DNA from: an uncultured Lachnospiraceae bacterium
GTDB lineage: Bacteria > Bacillota > Clostridia > Lachnospirales > Lachnospiraceae
Direction: 5' to 3'
DNA length: 64,000 nucleotides
NCBI GenBank assembly: GCA_949878435.1
Contig: CATLAK010000001.1
Location: 248,001-312,000, forward strand
Part shown: positions 36,209 through 44,363 of the stretch, one piece after another
Numbering within the stretch: position 1 is the first letter of the stretch
Layout of the letters: the number at the start of each line of letters is the position of its first letter
The notes under the pieces: generated by a model
What the model was told of the DNA's origin: nothing
Seen by the model: the letters and a program-made list of their open reading frames with translations, nothing else
Databases searched by the model: none
Program-made: the position numbers and the translations under genes

Positions 36209-37609
36209 TCAAACCTCTATCAGCTTCTGAAGCTCAGAATATAAAACTTTTCCAGATTCATTATGTGGAATCTCACTAACGTAAAAAACTGTAAATGCAG
36301 TCCTGTTTATTCCTGTCTTTGCGGAAATGAAATCCACCATTTCCGAATTTTTATTTGATGTAGTAAAGATAGCCATGTGGTCATCCCTGCCTACACATGC
36401 GGTATCATATCCTGCTTTACTGAACAAATCTTCAACTTCTACCAAATTCACTCTATTTCCAAAGAGCTTAAGAAAGCGTTTTTTTCTTCCCACGACATAA
36501 TAAAATCCATCTTGATCCATTTTAGCCATGTCGCCAGTCTCAAGTCTTCCATTACGTTCATCAGCCCTTGATAAATCTTCCCTTATCTCCGCATATCCCA
36601 GTGTCACATTATCACCATAGTATATCAGTTCTCCAACAACCTCTGGTTCTGTAATTGTGCCGCCATCGACATCAACAAGTTCAAATCGTCCTCCTGGTAT
36701 TGCTACCCCTATGCTTCCTGCTTTTGAGACTGAATAATCACCGGGGACATAACTCATGCGGGCAGTCGCTTCCGTAGCGCCGTACATAACGATGAAATCC
36801 TTCCCTTTTTGCCGCATCCCTTCAGCAAATTTCAGATGCAGTTCCTCTCCCAGCCTGCCCCCAGCTTGTGTAATGTAGCGCAGTGATGGAATATCCATTC
36901 TAAGAAAACGTAGTTTGTCCAGCATCTGGTATGTGTAGGGAACAGCTCCAAACGTTGTTGCTCCTGTTTCTTTAAAATAATTCCAAAACCCACGGTCAAA
37001 AAATGTCAATTCCGTAAGGACTAGACGAGCACCAGCCATCAAATGCGACTGTACGATAGACAAGCCATATGTATAATTTAACGGCAAGGTCGTAATAGCC
37101 CTGTCATCATCGCGAATTCCAAGATAACTTACTATGGATTCCGTGTTTTTCTGGATGTTCTTATAAGACTGACGTACGAATTTGGGGCTTCCTGTACTTC
37201 CAGATGTGGTCAGCATAAGCGCAAGCTCACTGTACAAATCAATAGCCTCAAAGCTATTCCTCACCAATTTATACGCACCAATCTGACTTTCTTCCACATC
37301 TGGGCAAAACTCCTTAGGACACAATACATATTGCGGTCTGTAAATTTTTAAAAGATTATTGTATAACTCGCTATCAATGGACTCGCTCAGCATGACTGGC
37401 ACAATGCGCTTGCGAAGCATCCCGACATATCCTGCCACCGCCTCAACACAGTTCCTACAGATACAGAAAACAAGCGAACGAGTATCAATGTTTGATACGA
37501 ATTCATCTGCCATAATCCCAAGTTCTGCATAAGTAACTTCTCTCTGCCCCTCTTGCAGCGCAATTCTATCACTAAATTGAGAAAAGCTATCCCAAAAGAA
37601 TTTCTCCAT
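36209..37609 (-). CDS. AMP-dependent acyl ligase
   Basis: A 466-residue adenylate-forming enzyme. TTSGSTGSPK (134-143) is the P-loop, MYGATEAT an A5 motif, LETGDMA an A7 motif, GRKKRFLKLFGNRVN an A8 hinge, and the C-terminal Lys in ESGKVLY the A10 lysine. It should activate a small carboxylic acid and load it on the adjacent carrier protein, in the manner of DltA. It follows the ACP gene after 12 bases. Confidence 0.88.
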   Translation of the reverse strand: MEKFFWDSFSQFSDRIALQEGQREVTYAELGIMADEFVSNIDTRSLVFCICRNCVEAVAGYVGMLRKRIVPVMLSESIDSELYNNLLKIYRPQYVLCPKEFCPDVEESQIGAYKLVRNSFEAIDLYSELALMLTTSGSTGSPKFVRQSYKNIQKNTESIVSYLGIRDDDRAITTLPLNYTYGLSIVQSHLMAGARLVLTELTFFDRGFWNYFKETGATTFGAVPYTYQMLDKLRFLRMDIPSLRYITQAGGRLGEELHLKFAEGMRQKGKDFIVMYGATEATARMSYVPGDYSVSKAGSIGVAIPGGRFELVDVDGGTITEPEVVGELIYYGDNVTLGYAEIREDLSRADERNGRLETGDMAKMDQDGFYYVVGRKKRFLKLFGNRVNLVEVEDLFSKAGYDTACVGRDDHMAIFTTSNKNSEMVDFISAKTGINRTAFTVFYVSEIPHNESGKVLYSELQKLIEV

Positions 37610-37621
37610 AACCGTCTCTCC

Positions 37622-37858
37622 TTAGAACTCCACATCATATTTTGCCAGAATCTCTTTCCCCTTCTCATACGAAGAGAAATCAATAATATCGTCCGTATCC
37701 ATCATGATATCAAAGGCATCCTCAATAGCAGCCACCAATGACATATGACCTACCGAATCCCATTGTTCAATTCCCATATAGTTCAAGGATGCAAAATCAG
37801 GATTTGTCAGTTCAAAAGCCTCACAAAATGCCTTATTGTATTTTTCCAAATTACTCAT
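37622..37858 (-). CDS. acyl carrier protein
   Basis: A 78-residue acidic carrier protein with the phosphopantetheine site DSVGHM (Ser35), a variant of the usual DSL motif. Size and the IEDAFDIMMDTDDIIDF helix III region fit a dedicated ACP/PCP. It overlaps the upstream acyltransferase by 8 bases and is followed by the AMP-ligase, a natural loading partner. Confidence 0.9.
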   Translation of the reverse strand: MSNLEKYNKAFCEAFELTNPDFASLNYMGIEQWDSVGHMSLVAAIEDAFDIMMDTDDIIDFSSYEKGKEILAKYDVEF

Positions 37859-38528
37859 GATAAAATCTCCTTTCGTTAATCCTACAATATTTAACTTTGT
37901 TGGCAGGAATTCCCGCCAGCTTTGATCCAGCTTTTACGCTGGTATATACCATGCTTCCCGGAAAGATCACAGACTCATCACCTACTTCTACGTGTTCCAT
38001 CAGGAAAGCGTGTGCACCAATAAAAACTCTACTCCCTATTTTTGCATTGGTTATATTTGACAGGGCATCTATGGTCGTATAATCGCCTACTATTGAAGCG
38101 CCAGACATAACATTTATCATCGTGATAAAATTGCCAAACGCTGCCCCATCCTTAAAGCTGTAGTTTGAAATGACACAGCCTTCCCCTATGGTTTTCTTAT
38201 AAGGCATCAATGTCCACGGTGTAATCACAGTAAGAAACTCTGCCCCTCTTCCTTTCAGCTTAACGGCAGCTTCTTCTTTTGCCTTGGGTTCTTTGATCCC
38301 CATTATGCATCCTATACCCTTTCGTGGAATCCAGTCATCAATGCCTCCCAAAACCGGCACATCAATATTATACCTTCCAAAAATTCCTGCATTATTGCAG
38401 ATAAAGCCCCTCACCTCGAAACGTTCATCTTGCATATTTAATCTTTGGTTGTAAACATTTATCTCATTTACAATAGAATATACTTCCAGCCCGAATATGT
38501 CCTCACATACTATTGCCACATTTTTCAT
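37851..38528 (-). CDS. NeuD/PglD-like sugar acyltransferase (first of tandem pair, distal)
   Basis: A 225-residue protein with an N-terminal Rossmann-like lid (1-85, VAIVCEDIFGLEVY) and a left-handed beta-helix of hexapeptide repeats (about 100-205: GEGCVISNYS, GNFITMINVMSGASIVGDYTTIDA, GSRVFIGAHAFL). Such enzymes N- or O-acetylate sugars. It is a diverged copy of its upstream neighbour. Its closeness to ACP suggests that it may use an acyl-carrier donor rather than acetyl-CoA. Confidence 0.85.
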   Translation of the reverse strand: MKNVAIVCEDIFGLEVYSIVNEINVYNQRLNMQDERFEVRGFICNNAGIFGRYNIDVPVLGGIDDWIPRKGIGCIMGIKEPKAKEEAAVKLKGRGAEFLTVITPWTLMPYKKTIGEGCVISNYSFKDGAAFGNFITMINVMSGASIVGDYTTIDALSNITNAKIGSRVFIGAHAFLMEHVEVGDESVIFPGSMVYTSVKAGSKLAGIPANKVKYCRINERRFYHE

Positions 38529-38540
38529 AATAATTCACTC

Positions 38541-39185
38541 TCATTGTCTAACCTTAACCGCTGGATATCCAAATACTTTTGTGTCGCAGGGAACATCTTC
38601 CGTAACAATGCTTCCCGCAGCTACTGTGACGTTATCGCCTACAGATACACCATCCATTACAACACAATGGCTTCCAACATAAACACCTTTTCCAATTGCG
38701 GCATTCTCCACCACGGCAAATCCTGTCAAAGTACTATAGTCACCCACTATAGCACCTGGCATCAGCATAGAGCCATGGATATTTACGAAATCTCCAATTT
38801 TAACACCACTTGCTATATGATATGCCTTAATCAGGCAGCCTTCACCTACCTCTATGTTCTCTGGCATAATGGCATAAGGAGCGATGATAGTCTCAAATCT
38901 ACACCCCCGCTCCTTAAGCCTGCCAACAACCTTCTCTTTTGAACTTGGTGTTCCAAGCCCCAGGGCGTATACTTCATCACCTACAGGTTTCCAATCCTTC
39001 ACATTCCCCAGCATAGGAGAATCAATTTCAAATCCATCTAATGCGTCTGAATAATCATTGATAAAGCCTAAGATATTATAAGGTTCTTCCATACCATCCT
39101 TTTTAGCCGCTTCATTGATCTTTCGTATTGTATAGTATGTTTCTTTCCCATAACTCCCAGCGCATACGATTATGATATCTTTCAT
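38541..39185 (-). CDS. NeuD/PglD-like sugar acyltransferase (second of tandem pair, proximal)
   Basis: A 214-residue member of the NeuD/PglD type: Rossmann-like N-terminus (IIIVCAGSYGKETYYTI) and hexapeptide repeats (GEGCLIKAYHIASGVKIGDF, IGKGVYVGSHCVVMDG, GDNVTVAAGSIVTEDVP). Likely acylates the amino or hydroxyl group of a nucleotide sugar such as dTDP-Fuc3N. It is adjacent to the phosphoglycosyl transferase gene. Confidence 0.87.
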   Translation of the reverse strand: MKDIIIVCAGSYGKETYYTIRKINEAAKKDGMEEPYNILGFINDYSDALDGFEIDSPMLGNVKDWKPVGDEVYALGLGTPSSKEKVVGRLKERGCRFETIIAPYAIMPENIEVGEGCLIKAYHIASGVKIGDFVNIHGSMLMPGAIVGDYSTLTGFAVVENAAIGKGVYVGSHCVVMDGVSVGDNVTVAAGSIVTEDVPCDTKVFGYPAVKVRQ

Positions 39186-39194
39186 GGTTCCAAG

Positions 39195-40025
39195 TCACTC
39201 CCCAATATCCAAGCCATAAAAAAAGTCTTTATAAAGTTCCTTTGCAGCATTCATACTCAATGCGTGTCCTTGTTCATCGTATCCCACAAAATATGAGACA
39301 GCATTTCCTCCTGCTCTATTTCCACGACCATTCATGTCGAATACCATTTTAACCAACAAGGCACACATTTTTAAATCTGTCAGGAAACTGATATTTTCAA
39401 CATACCAGATATCGTTTTCAAATTGTATATGATATTGACACAAGTTCTTGTCCGCAAATTTCAAGACTCTTGGGCATTCCAGTCCAGGACGAACTGCTTC
39501 TCGCATCTGATGCCTAACGTTCATCCTATCATGAAAGAACATCGGCAATGGCCGGGGACCAATAAGAGACATATCGCCTTTCAAGACACTGACAAAATTC
39601 AGCAATTCGTCAAGAGAATATTTTCTCATGATCTTCCCAAACTTTGTTACACGCTGAGAGGCAGGCAGCAATTCTCCATCCCCATCCTTTTTTTCGTTCA
39701 TATTCCGAAATTTATACAAGATAAAACTTCTTCCATCCATCCCACATCTCGACTGTTTGTATAAGATAGGCCTTCCAACATCAAAATATGTACATATCGC
39801 AAAGACGAAATTAAAAGGAACCAATATAATACAGACAACTAAGGCAACCCAAAAATCAATTGTCCTTTTCCCGTATTTTGTATAGAAGGAGACTCGGGGA
39901 TGTACTTCTCCTGCAATCTCATTAGATTTCACGAGATTTTTCTTTCTCAACATTTCAGCCATCGCTTCTTCTTTGCTGGATATAATCGAACTGTTACCTA
40001 TATATTTACCATTTGCTGTATCCAT
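39195..40025 (-). CDS. initiating phosphoglycosyl transferase (PglC/WcaJ-like)
   Basis: A protein of 276 residues with a reentrant membrane segment (DFWVALVVCIILVPFNFVF), the YKFRNM motif, the catalytic Asp-Glu pair in SLDELLNFVSVLKGDMSLIGPRP and a short C-terminal tail. It transfers a sugar-1-phosphate to undecaprenyl phosphate to begin each repeat unit. The N-terminal 60 residues are soluble. I prefer ATG 40023-40025 with AGAGG nine bases upstream; the ATG at 40034 touches the ribosome binding site. Confidence 0.9.
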   Translation of the reverse strand: MDTANGKYIGNSSIISSKEEAMAEMLRKKNLVKSNEIAGEVHPRVSFYTKYGKRTIDFWVALVVCIILVPFNFVFAICTYFDVGRPILYKQSRCGMDGRSFILYKFRNMNEKKDGDGELLPASQRVTKFGKIMRKYSLDELLNFVSVLKGDMSLIGPRPLPMFFHDRMNVRHQMREAVRPGLECPRVLKFADKNLCQYHIQFENDIWYVENISFLTDLKMCALLVKMVFDMNGRGNRAGGNAVSYFVGYDEQGHALSMNAAKELYKDFFYGLDIGE

Positions 40026-40044
40026 TTTCGTCATCCTCTATAAA

Positions 40045-41028
40045 TCATGCAAGTTCCTTCACAAATGTATATTTCAAGCTCCTTTTACAACCTACGCTCT
40101 CCTTAAAGTTACATAACCCGTAATTTGGCTCACTGATTTCAGTCGCTATTGCCTTGTCAAGAATCTTATATCCCAAACCTCCGTAATACTGTATTGTGTG
40201 CCATGTCAGCAGATTCATACCATTACAATTCATATAATCCGGGTGTATACCCGTGTATATACCCAGCACAATCCTATCATTGATGCGGTATAAATATTCT
40301 GCAACAATGCCTACTCCATCTTTCTTAACAATGAAAGCATCATGTTCCACCAGCTTCAGTGTATTGGACAATTGCTCATAGCTTAATTTTACAGGGAATC
40401 CTTTGAATTCATGCCCGATTTTAATCACACGGTATGCCTCACGGAAGTCTTCTTCTGTTTCACATTTCAAAATTTGCAGTCCGGAACGTCTGGCTCTCTT
40501 CAGTCCTTTACGTCCTTTCGCTGTAATCATTTTACTATACTGCTCTTCATCCACGTTCAGCTTGTCCAGATCAAGAGCATAACTAATGTCAAGGTTCGCT
40601 ACTGTATATTCATTTCTGTATAATGCACTCACCCAGCCAGAAAGAAGGTGCTCATCATAAAACAGAGGTGGAAATATATATTGTATGCTTCGAATGCTTT
40701 CTGCAATAAGATATTCCTCCATCACCGCCAATGCGGCGTCAATAGTCTCCTGCTTTGATTCATCAATAATTGCCACAGGATAAGAGTAGGGTGCCGAAAA
40801 CGGACATCTTGCCTCATCGCCAAGCATTCCAATAATAACGCCGAACCTGGCAGATTCTGCTCGCATCAAGATTAGATAGTAAATATCGTCAACCTTAGCC
40901 TTGTTCAGTTCTGTAAATCTTGGTTCATTAAAGAACAAACCTTTATTCGGCACCAATGCTTCATATTCCTCTGCGGAAACCCGACGTACATGCCACAATT
41001 CTTTTTCCACCATTTTCTCCTTATTCAT
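40045..41028 (-). CDS. FemAB/GNAT-like acyltransferase
   Basis: A 327-residue protein with FemAB-type features: PFSAPYSYPV-like active region, TAKGRKGLKRARRSG (a basic helix), and a GNAT-like C-terminal half with GIYTGIHPDYMNCNGMNLLTWHTIQY. It may transfer an acyl or aminoacyl group to a sugar precursor. The function cannot be given from sequence alone; its place between the aminotransferase and the phosphoglycosyl transferase suggests that it modifies the amino sugar. Confidence 0.75.
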   Translation of the reverse strand: MNKEKMVEKELWHVRRVSAEEYEALVPNKGLFFNEPRFTELNKAKVDDIYYLILMRAESARFGVIIGMLGDEARCPFSAPYSYPVAIIDESKQETIDAALAVMEEYLIAESIRSIQYIFPPLFYDEHLLSGWVSALYRNEYTVANLDISYALDLDKLNVDEEQYSKMITAKGRKGLKRARRSGLQILKCETEEDFREAYRVIKIGHEFKGFPVKLSYEQLSNTLKLVEHDAFIVKKDGVGIVAEYLYRINDRIVLGIYTGIHPDYMNCNGMNLLTWHTIQYYGGLGYKILDKAIATEISEPNYGLCNFKESVGCKRSLKYTFVKELA

Positions 41029-41061
41029 TCCTGCTCCTCAAAAGGCATCTCAACAAGCATC

Positions 41062-42153
41062 TCAATACCTATTTATCACATCAACCACATACTGCACCTC
41101 ATCATCCGTAAGTCCGGCGTAAATCGGCAGGCTGATCTCATGCCTGGCGTATTTTTCCGCATGCGGGAAATCCCCCCAAGCATAGCCCCAATCCCGATAG
41201 CATTCCGCCACGTAAGGAGGAATCGGATAATGCACCTGCGTCTTGATGCCATTCTCCGACAAGTACTCCCCAAAACCGTCTCTATCCTCAACCAATACCG
41301 GAAACAAATGATAAACATGGTAAGCATTCTGATATATTGGCGGTATTACAATCTTAGGATTCTTTATCCCCGCCATATAAATCTGAGCCTGGCGCCTGCG
41401 GCCTCTATTCCCTTCGTCCAGATGCTTAAGACCTACCTTTAATATCGCAGCCTGAATCTCATCCATACGGCTGTTTATACCGTTGATCTCGTTATAATAT
41501 TTCACTTTACTGCCATAGTTTCTAAGCATCCGGAGCCTCTCGGCAAGTTCATCATTATTCGTGATGATTGCTCCTGCATCTCCCAACGCTCCCAACGGTT
41601 TTGTAGGATAAAAGCTAAAACAGCTCATATCTCCAAAGGCGCCTGCCAGCTTGCCGTTAAAGGAAGCCCCATGGCACTGTGCGCAGTCTTCTATCAAAGT
41701 CAAATTGTGCTTTTTGGCAATCTCCCCGATTTTATCCATACGGCTGCATTGACCAAACAAATGGACAGGGAGAATCGCTTTCGTTTTATCCGTAATCTTG
41801 GCTTCGATTGCATCTGCATCTATCTCCATAAAATCATCCATATCGACAAAAACAGGCGTACCCTGGTTTTCTGTCACGCCGATCACACTGGCAATGTAAG
41901 TTCCGGCTGGCACTATTACCTCGTCTCCCGGCTGGATCCCTATTGCCCGGAATGCCAGAATCAGTGCATCTGTACCTGAGTTCAAAGCCACGCAATGCTT
42001 CACTCCCATATATGCCGCAAACTTCTGCTCGAAGTCCTCCATCTCCCTGCCTAAAATATACCACCCTGAATTTAACGCACGTAGTGCTGCTTCTTCATAT
42101 TCTTCTTTATATAAATCAAAGGTTCTTTTCAGAATCACAGATTGAACCACCAT
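41062..42153 (-). CDS. DegT/DnrJ/EryC1 sugar aminotransferase (FdtB-like)
   Basis: A 363-residue PLP enzyme. Lys185 in [15 protein letters not shown] is the PLP lysine; ALNSGTDAL (57-65) and DCAQCHGA are the phosphate and pyridine contacts. Following a 3,4-ketoisomerase gene, it most likely aminates dTDP-3-keto-6-deoxygalactose at C3 (FdtB/QdtB type) to give dTDP-Fuc3N or Qui3N. Sixteen bases separate the genes. Confidence 0.9.
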   Translation of the reverse strand: MVVQSVILKRTFDLYKEEYEEAALRALNSGWYILGREMEDFEQKFAAYMGVKHCVALNSGTDALILAFRAIGIQPGDEVIVPAGTYIASVIGVTENQGTPVFVDMDDFMEIDADAIEAKITDKTKAILPVHLFGQCSRMDKIGEIAKKHNLTLIEDCAQCHGASFNGKLAGAFGDMSCFSFYPTKPLGALGDAGAIITNNDELAERLRMLRNYGSKVKYYNEINGINSRMDEIQAAILKVGLKHLDEGNRGRRRQAQIYMAGIKNPKIVIPPIYQNAYHVYHLFPVLVEDRDGFGEYLSENGIKTQVHYPIPPYVAECYRDWGYAWGDFPHAEKYARHEISLPIYAGLTDDEVQYVVDVINRY

Positions 42154-42169
42154 TTTTTCCTGCTCCTTA

Positions 42170-42616
42170 TCACCTGTTGTTCCCTAAATTAACATCTTTC
42201 TTACTTGCGGCATTCTTTCGATGCAGCAAATATTCGTCGTAATCACGAATATATTCATCCGGATCATAATATTCGGAAGCCGCTACGCATAGCACGGAAT
42301 CATCATGTTTCCAGATCATCTCCCTCCACAGTCCCGGATTGAGCACAAGCCCTTTTGACGGATCGTCCAGTGTAATGGTCTGCGTTTCTTCACCGTCATT
42401 CAGGATAATATCAATTGCCCCATATGGGCAAAATAAAAGCTGCCAGTTTTTCTTATGTGCATGAAATCCCCTGTGTTGATTTTCTTCTGTTTTATAAATA
42501 CAATACATACGCTTAATTGCAAAAGGAATATCCTTTTCACTTTCTACAAACGACAAGCCTCCTAGTTTGGGATTTTCATTCATAACCGTGTTTAGATGCA
42601 TAATCTGGTATTTCAT
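42170..42616 (-). CDS. dTDP-4-keto-6-deoxyglucose 3,4-ketoisomerase (FdtA/QdtA-like)
   Basis: A 148-residue cupin of the WxcM/FdtA family. The catalytic His52 and His54 lie in RGFHAHKK, followed by the beta-strands [10 protein letters not shown] and [12 protein letters not shown]. The enzyme moves the keto group from C4 to C3 of dTDP-4-keto-6-deoxyglucose. The immediately following aminotransferase supports a dTDP-3-amino-3,6-dideoxyhexose product. It is the first gene of the biosynthetic part of the operon. Confidence 0.88.
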   Translation of the reverse strand: MKYQIMHLNTVMNENPKLGGLSFVESEKDIPFAIKRMYCIYKTEENQHRGFHAHKKNWQLLFCPYGAIDIILNDGEETQTITLDDPSKGLVLNPGLWREMIWKHDDSVLCVAASEYYDPDEYIRDYDEYLLHRKNAASKKDVNLGNNR

Positions 42617-42849
42617 CTTTTTCTATCCCTCTGTTCACTCAAACAACTTTTCCTCATGCTATGCTTCACAATAATCACAGTTTTCTTATTCCATTTCCTT
42701 TTTAAAGCACACTGCCGCAAATGCGGCAGTGCGTAATCCCCACACTCGGAATGATGGTACTGCTTATAATTAATCATGCATGACTAATCATTTTTGATAT
42801 TTCTTTGGTTTGTCTGTAATACTTCTGCCCTGACTGACAGGGTTTTATA
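42617..42849. other. intergenic gap between surface and biosynthetic modules
   Basis: No coding sequence. Three structures are visible: a CCCTG-CAGGG hairpin just after the stop of the small secreted protein gene; a near-perfect dyad TTAATCATGCATGACTAA at 42770-42787, which may be an operator; and the strong hairpin described separately. No consensus promoter for the downstream sugar genes is seen. Confidence 0.5.
42710..42731 (-). terminator. strong hairpin inside the polysaccharide operon
   Basis: CACTGCCGCA and TGCGGCAGTG are perfect complements with only two bases between them (in practice a 6-base loop). On the minus strand the U-run is poor (TGCTTTAAAAAG). It may work as a partial terminator, an attenuator or a stabilising 3' end for the upstream messages. 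Confidence 0.5.
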
Positions 42850-43431
42850 TTACTGTGCTGCGGGCATTTCAATGAATGCCAGCGTTCCATGAGAAGTCAT
42901 GTTGACTACTACATGGTCTTCCCTGATCTCGGCTACGGTAAGTTCAACCCACTGACCGTTTACCAGCTGGTAAACCTTGATGAGCTGTCCTGCCTTTACT
43001 CCCTTTGCATAGAAGTTGACCTGGGCTGTGCCAAACTTTCCAACTACCTGTGAGGTAGTCCCTACTACATTCAGCACCTTGCCGCCAAGTGCTGCTGCCT
43101 GGCTCTTTGCAGATGCCACAACTGCTGCTGACGGTTTTGTGAGGAAAAATACTACATTGCTGGGTGCACCGTTAATGATGACGTGTCCGCCCTGTCCGAG
43201 CGGGGTTGCCTCGGTAAGTCCAGGAACGTCTACCACTGCATTATTGGTGTATTCACCCACTGTTTTGCCTACTGCTGCTGCGGACTCTTCGAGGGTTACA
43301 GCTGCAGACTGCTGCTCGCTGCTTCCAGAAGAAGATTTCGCAACGACTGCAGCAGAAGGACTTGGTGCTGCACACACGGGCAGTGCGCAGAGCATTGCGC
43401 CTGCCAATGCTAATGCGATTAATTTTTTCAT
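42850..43431 (-). CDS. small secreted protein of unknown function
   Basis: A 193-residue protein with a clear signal peptide (about 1-21, ending CAA), an Ala/Ser-rich segment, and a predicted beta-rich domain from about 85 (VVFFLTKPSAAVVASAKS, QVVGKFGTAQVNFY, GQLIKVYQLVNGQWVELTVAEIREDHVVVNM). I do not recognise the family. AGGAG precedes the ATG. Its place after a sortase-like gene in the operon suggests a cell-surface role. Confidence 0.7.
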   Translation of the reverse strand: MKKLIALALAGAMLCALPVCAAPSPSAAVVAKSSSGSSEQQSAAVTLEESAAAVGKTVGEYTNNAVVDVPGLTEATPLGQGGHVIINGAPSNVVFFLTKPSAAVVASAKSQAAALGGKVLNVVGTTSQVVGKFGTAQVNFYAKGVKAGQLIKVYQLVNGQWVELTVAEIREDHVVVNMTSHGTLAFIEMPAAQ

Positions 43432-43529
43432 TGGACGTTTCTCCTTTCTCCCCGGTTTCCCGGGTATCCTGAGTGTGGTTTATATTTACATCCCGGGCGA
43501 TGCCCATGGATGGAAATATCACAAATTAT

Positions 43530-44363
43530 CTATTCCCATTCAACGACACGGTCGATCTTGCCCGTTGCATCCCCTGTCAGCACACCGATGACTACAAACT
43601 GTTTATCCGGGTCTGTGCCCTGCCGGGTGGTCAAAGTAAGCAGGAAGTGATAAGGCGTGATTTCCTCCCATCCTTCCCTTATGTTCTTCCCCATTTCCCT
43701 GGTTTTGTACATATCTTCAAGGAACTGTCCGCACCCTGATGCAAAAGTAAAATCATAGTCCCTGATCAAGCTGGTGTTTTCCCTCTCGTAAGCAGCGATT
43801 ACCGTGTAGCTTAACAGATTACCGTCAAGATAAAGAAAAATATCTTCATGTGTCTCAAAGAACACCGGATCTGCGAACCGATACAAATCGGAAAACAGTC
43901 CATCCTTCCCATCCTCTGTCGTCTTTCCGTGGACAACAGTATTGAAGTCACACATGTCTTTCAGATTGGCGAGCTCTGTATAGAGGGCGCCCGCAGAATC
44001 CTCTTTCCCATATGCATTGTGATTCTCATAATAATCATCCGCTTCCGTGCTCTGGAGCACAGGCGCATCAATATCTGTATCCGGTATGTAGAGCCATGCA
44101 AAGATATCCGGATTCTCCGCCTGCAGCGCCCCAAAATCCACTTTTGTGTCCTTTGCTGTTTCTCCAGCAATTCCAGTCGTCTTCTCTGTGTCTCTCACTG
44201 CCTCCTGCTGGTCAGCTTCCCTTCCCCCACCGTCTGTCCCTTTTGCACATCCGGCAAGAGATGCAGCCAGGAAAAGCACTGCTGTAACAAGAAAAAACAC
44301 TCTGCCTGGCAGAATTGCCATTTTCTGTATTCTGCTTTTTTTATTCCTCTTCCACCTTTTCAT
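43530..44363 (-). CDS. sortase class B-like lipoprotein lacking catalytic residues
   Basis: A 277-residue lipoprotein (basic N-terminus, hydrophobic helix 22-37, lipobox LAGC, Cys39). Residues 80-277 follow class B sortases: NPDIFAWLYIPDTDIDAPVLQ, YYENHNAYGKEDSAGALY, DGLFSDLYRFAD. The three catalytic positions are changed: the YGH His is Lys147 (VHGK), the TLSTC Cys is Arg247 (TLTTR) and the Arg is Gln255. It is therefore probably not a transpeptidase but a binding or scaffolding protein. It overlaps the LCP gene by 23 bases; GGAG is 7 bases before the ATG. Confidence 0.82.
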   Translation of the reverse strand: MKRWKRNKKSRIQKMAILPGRVFFLVTAVLFLAASLAGCAKGTDGGGREADQQEAVRDTEKTTGIAGETAKDTKVDFGALQAENPDIFAWLYIPDTDIDAPVLQSTEADDYYENHNAYGKEDSAGALYTELANLKDMCDFNTVVHGKTTEDGKDGLFSDLYRFADPVFFETHEDIFLYLDGNLLSYTVIAAYERENTSLIRDYDFTFASGCGQFLEDMYKTREMGKNIREGWEEITPYHFLLTLTTRQGTDPDKQFVVIGVLTGDATGKIDRVVEWE

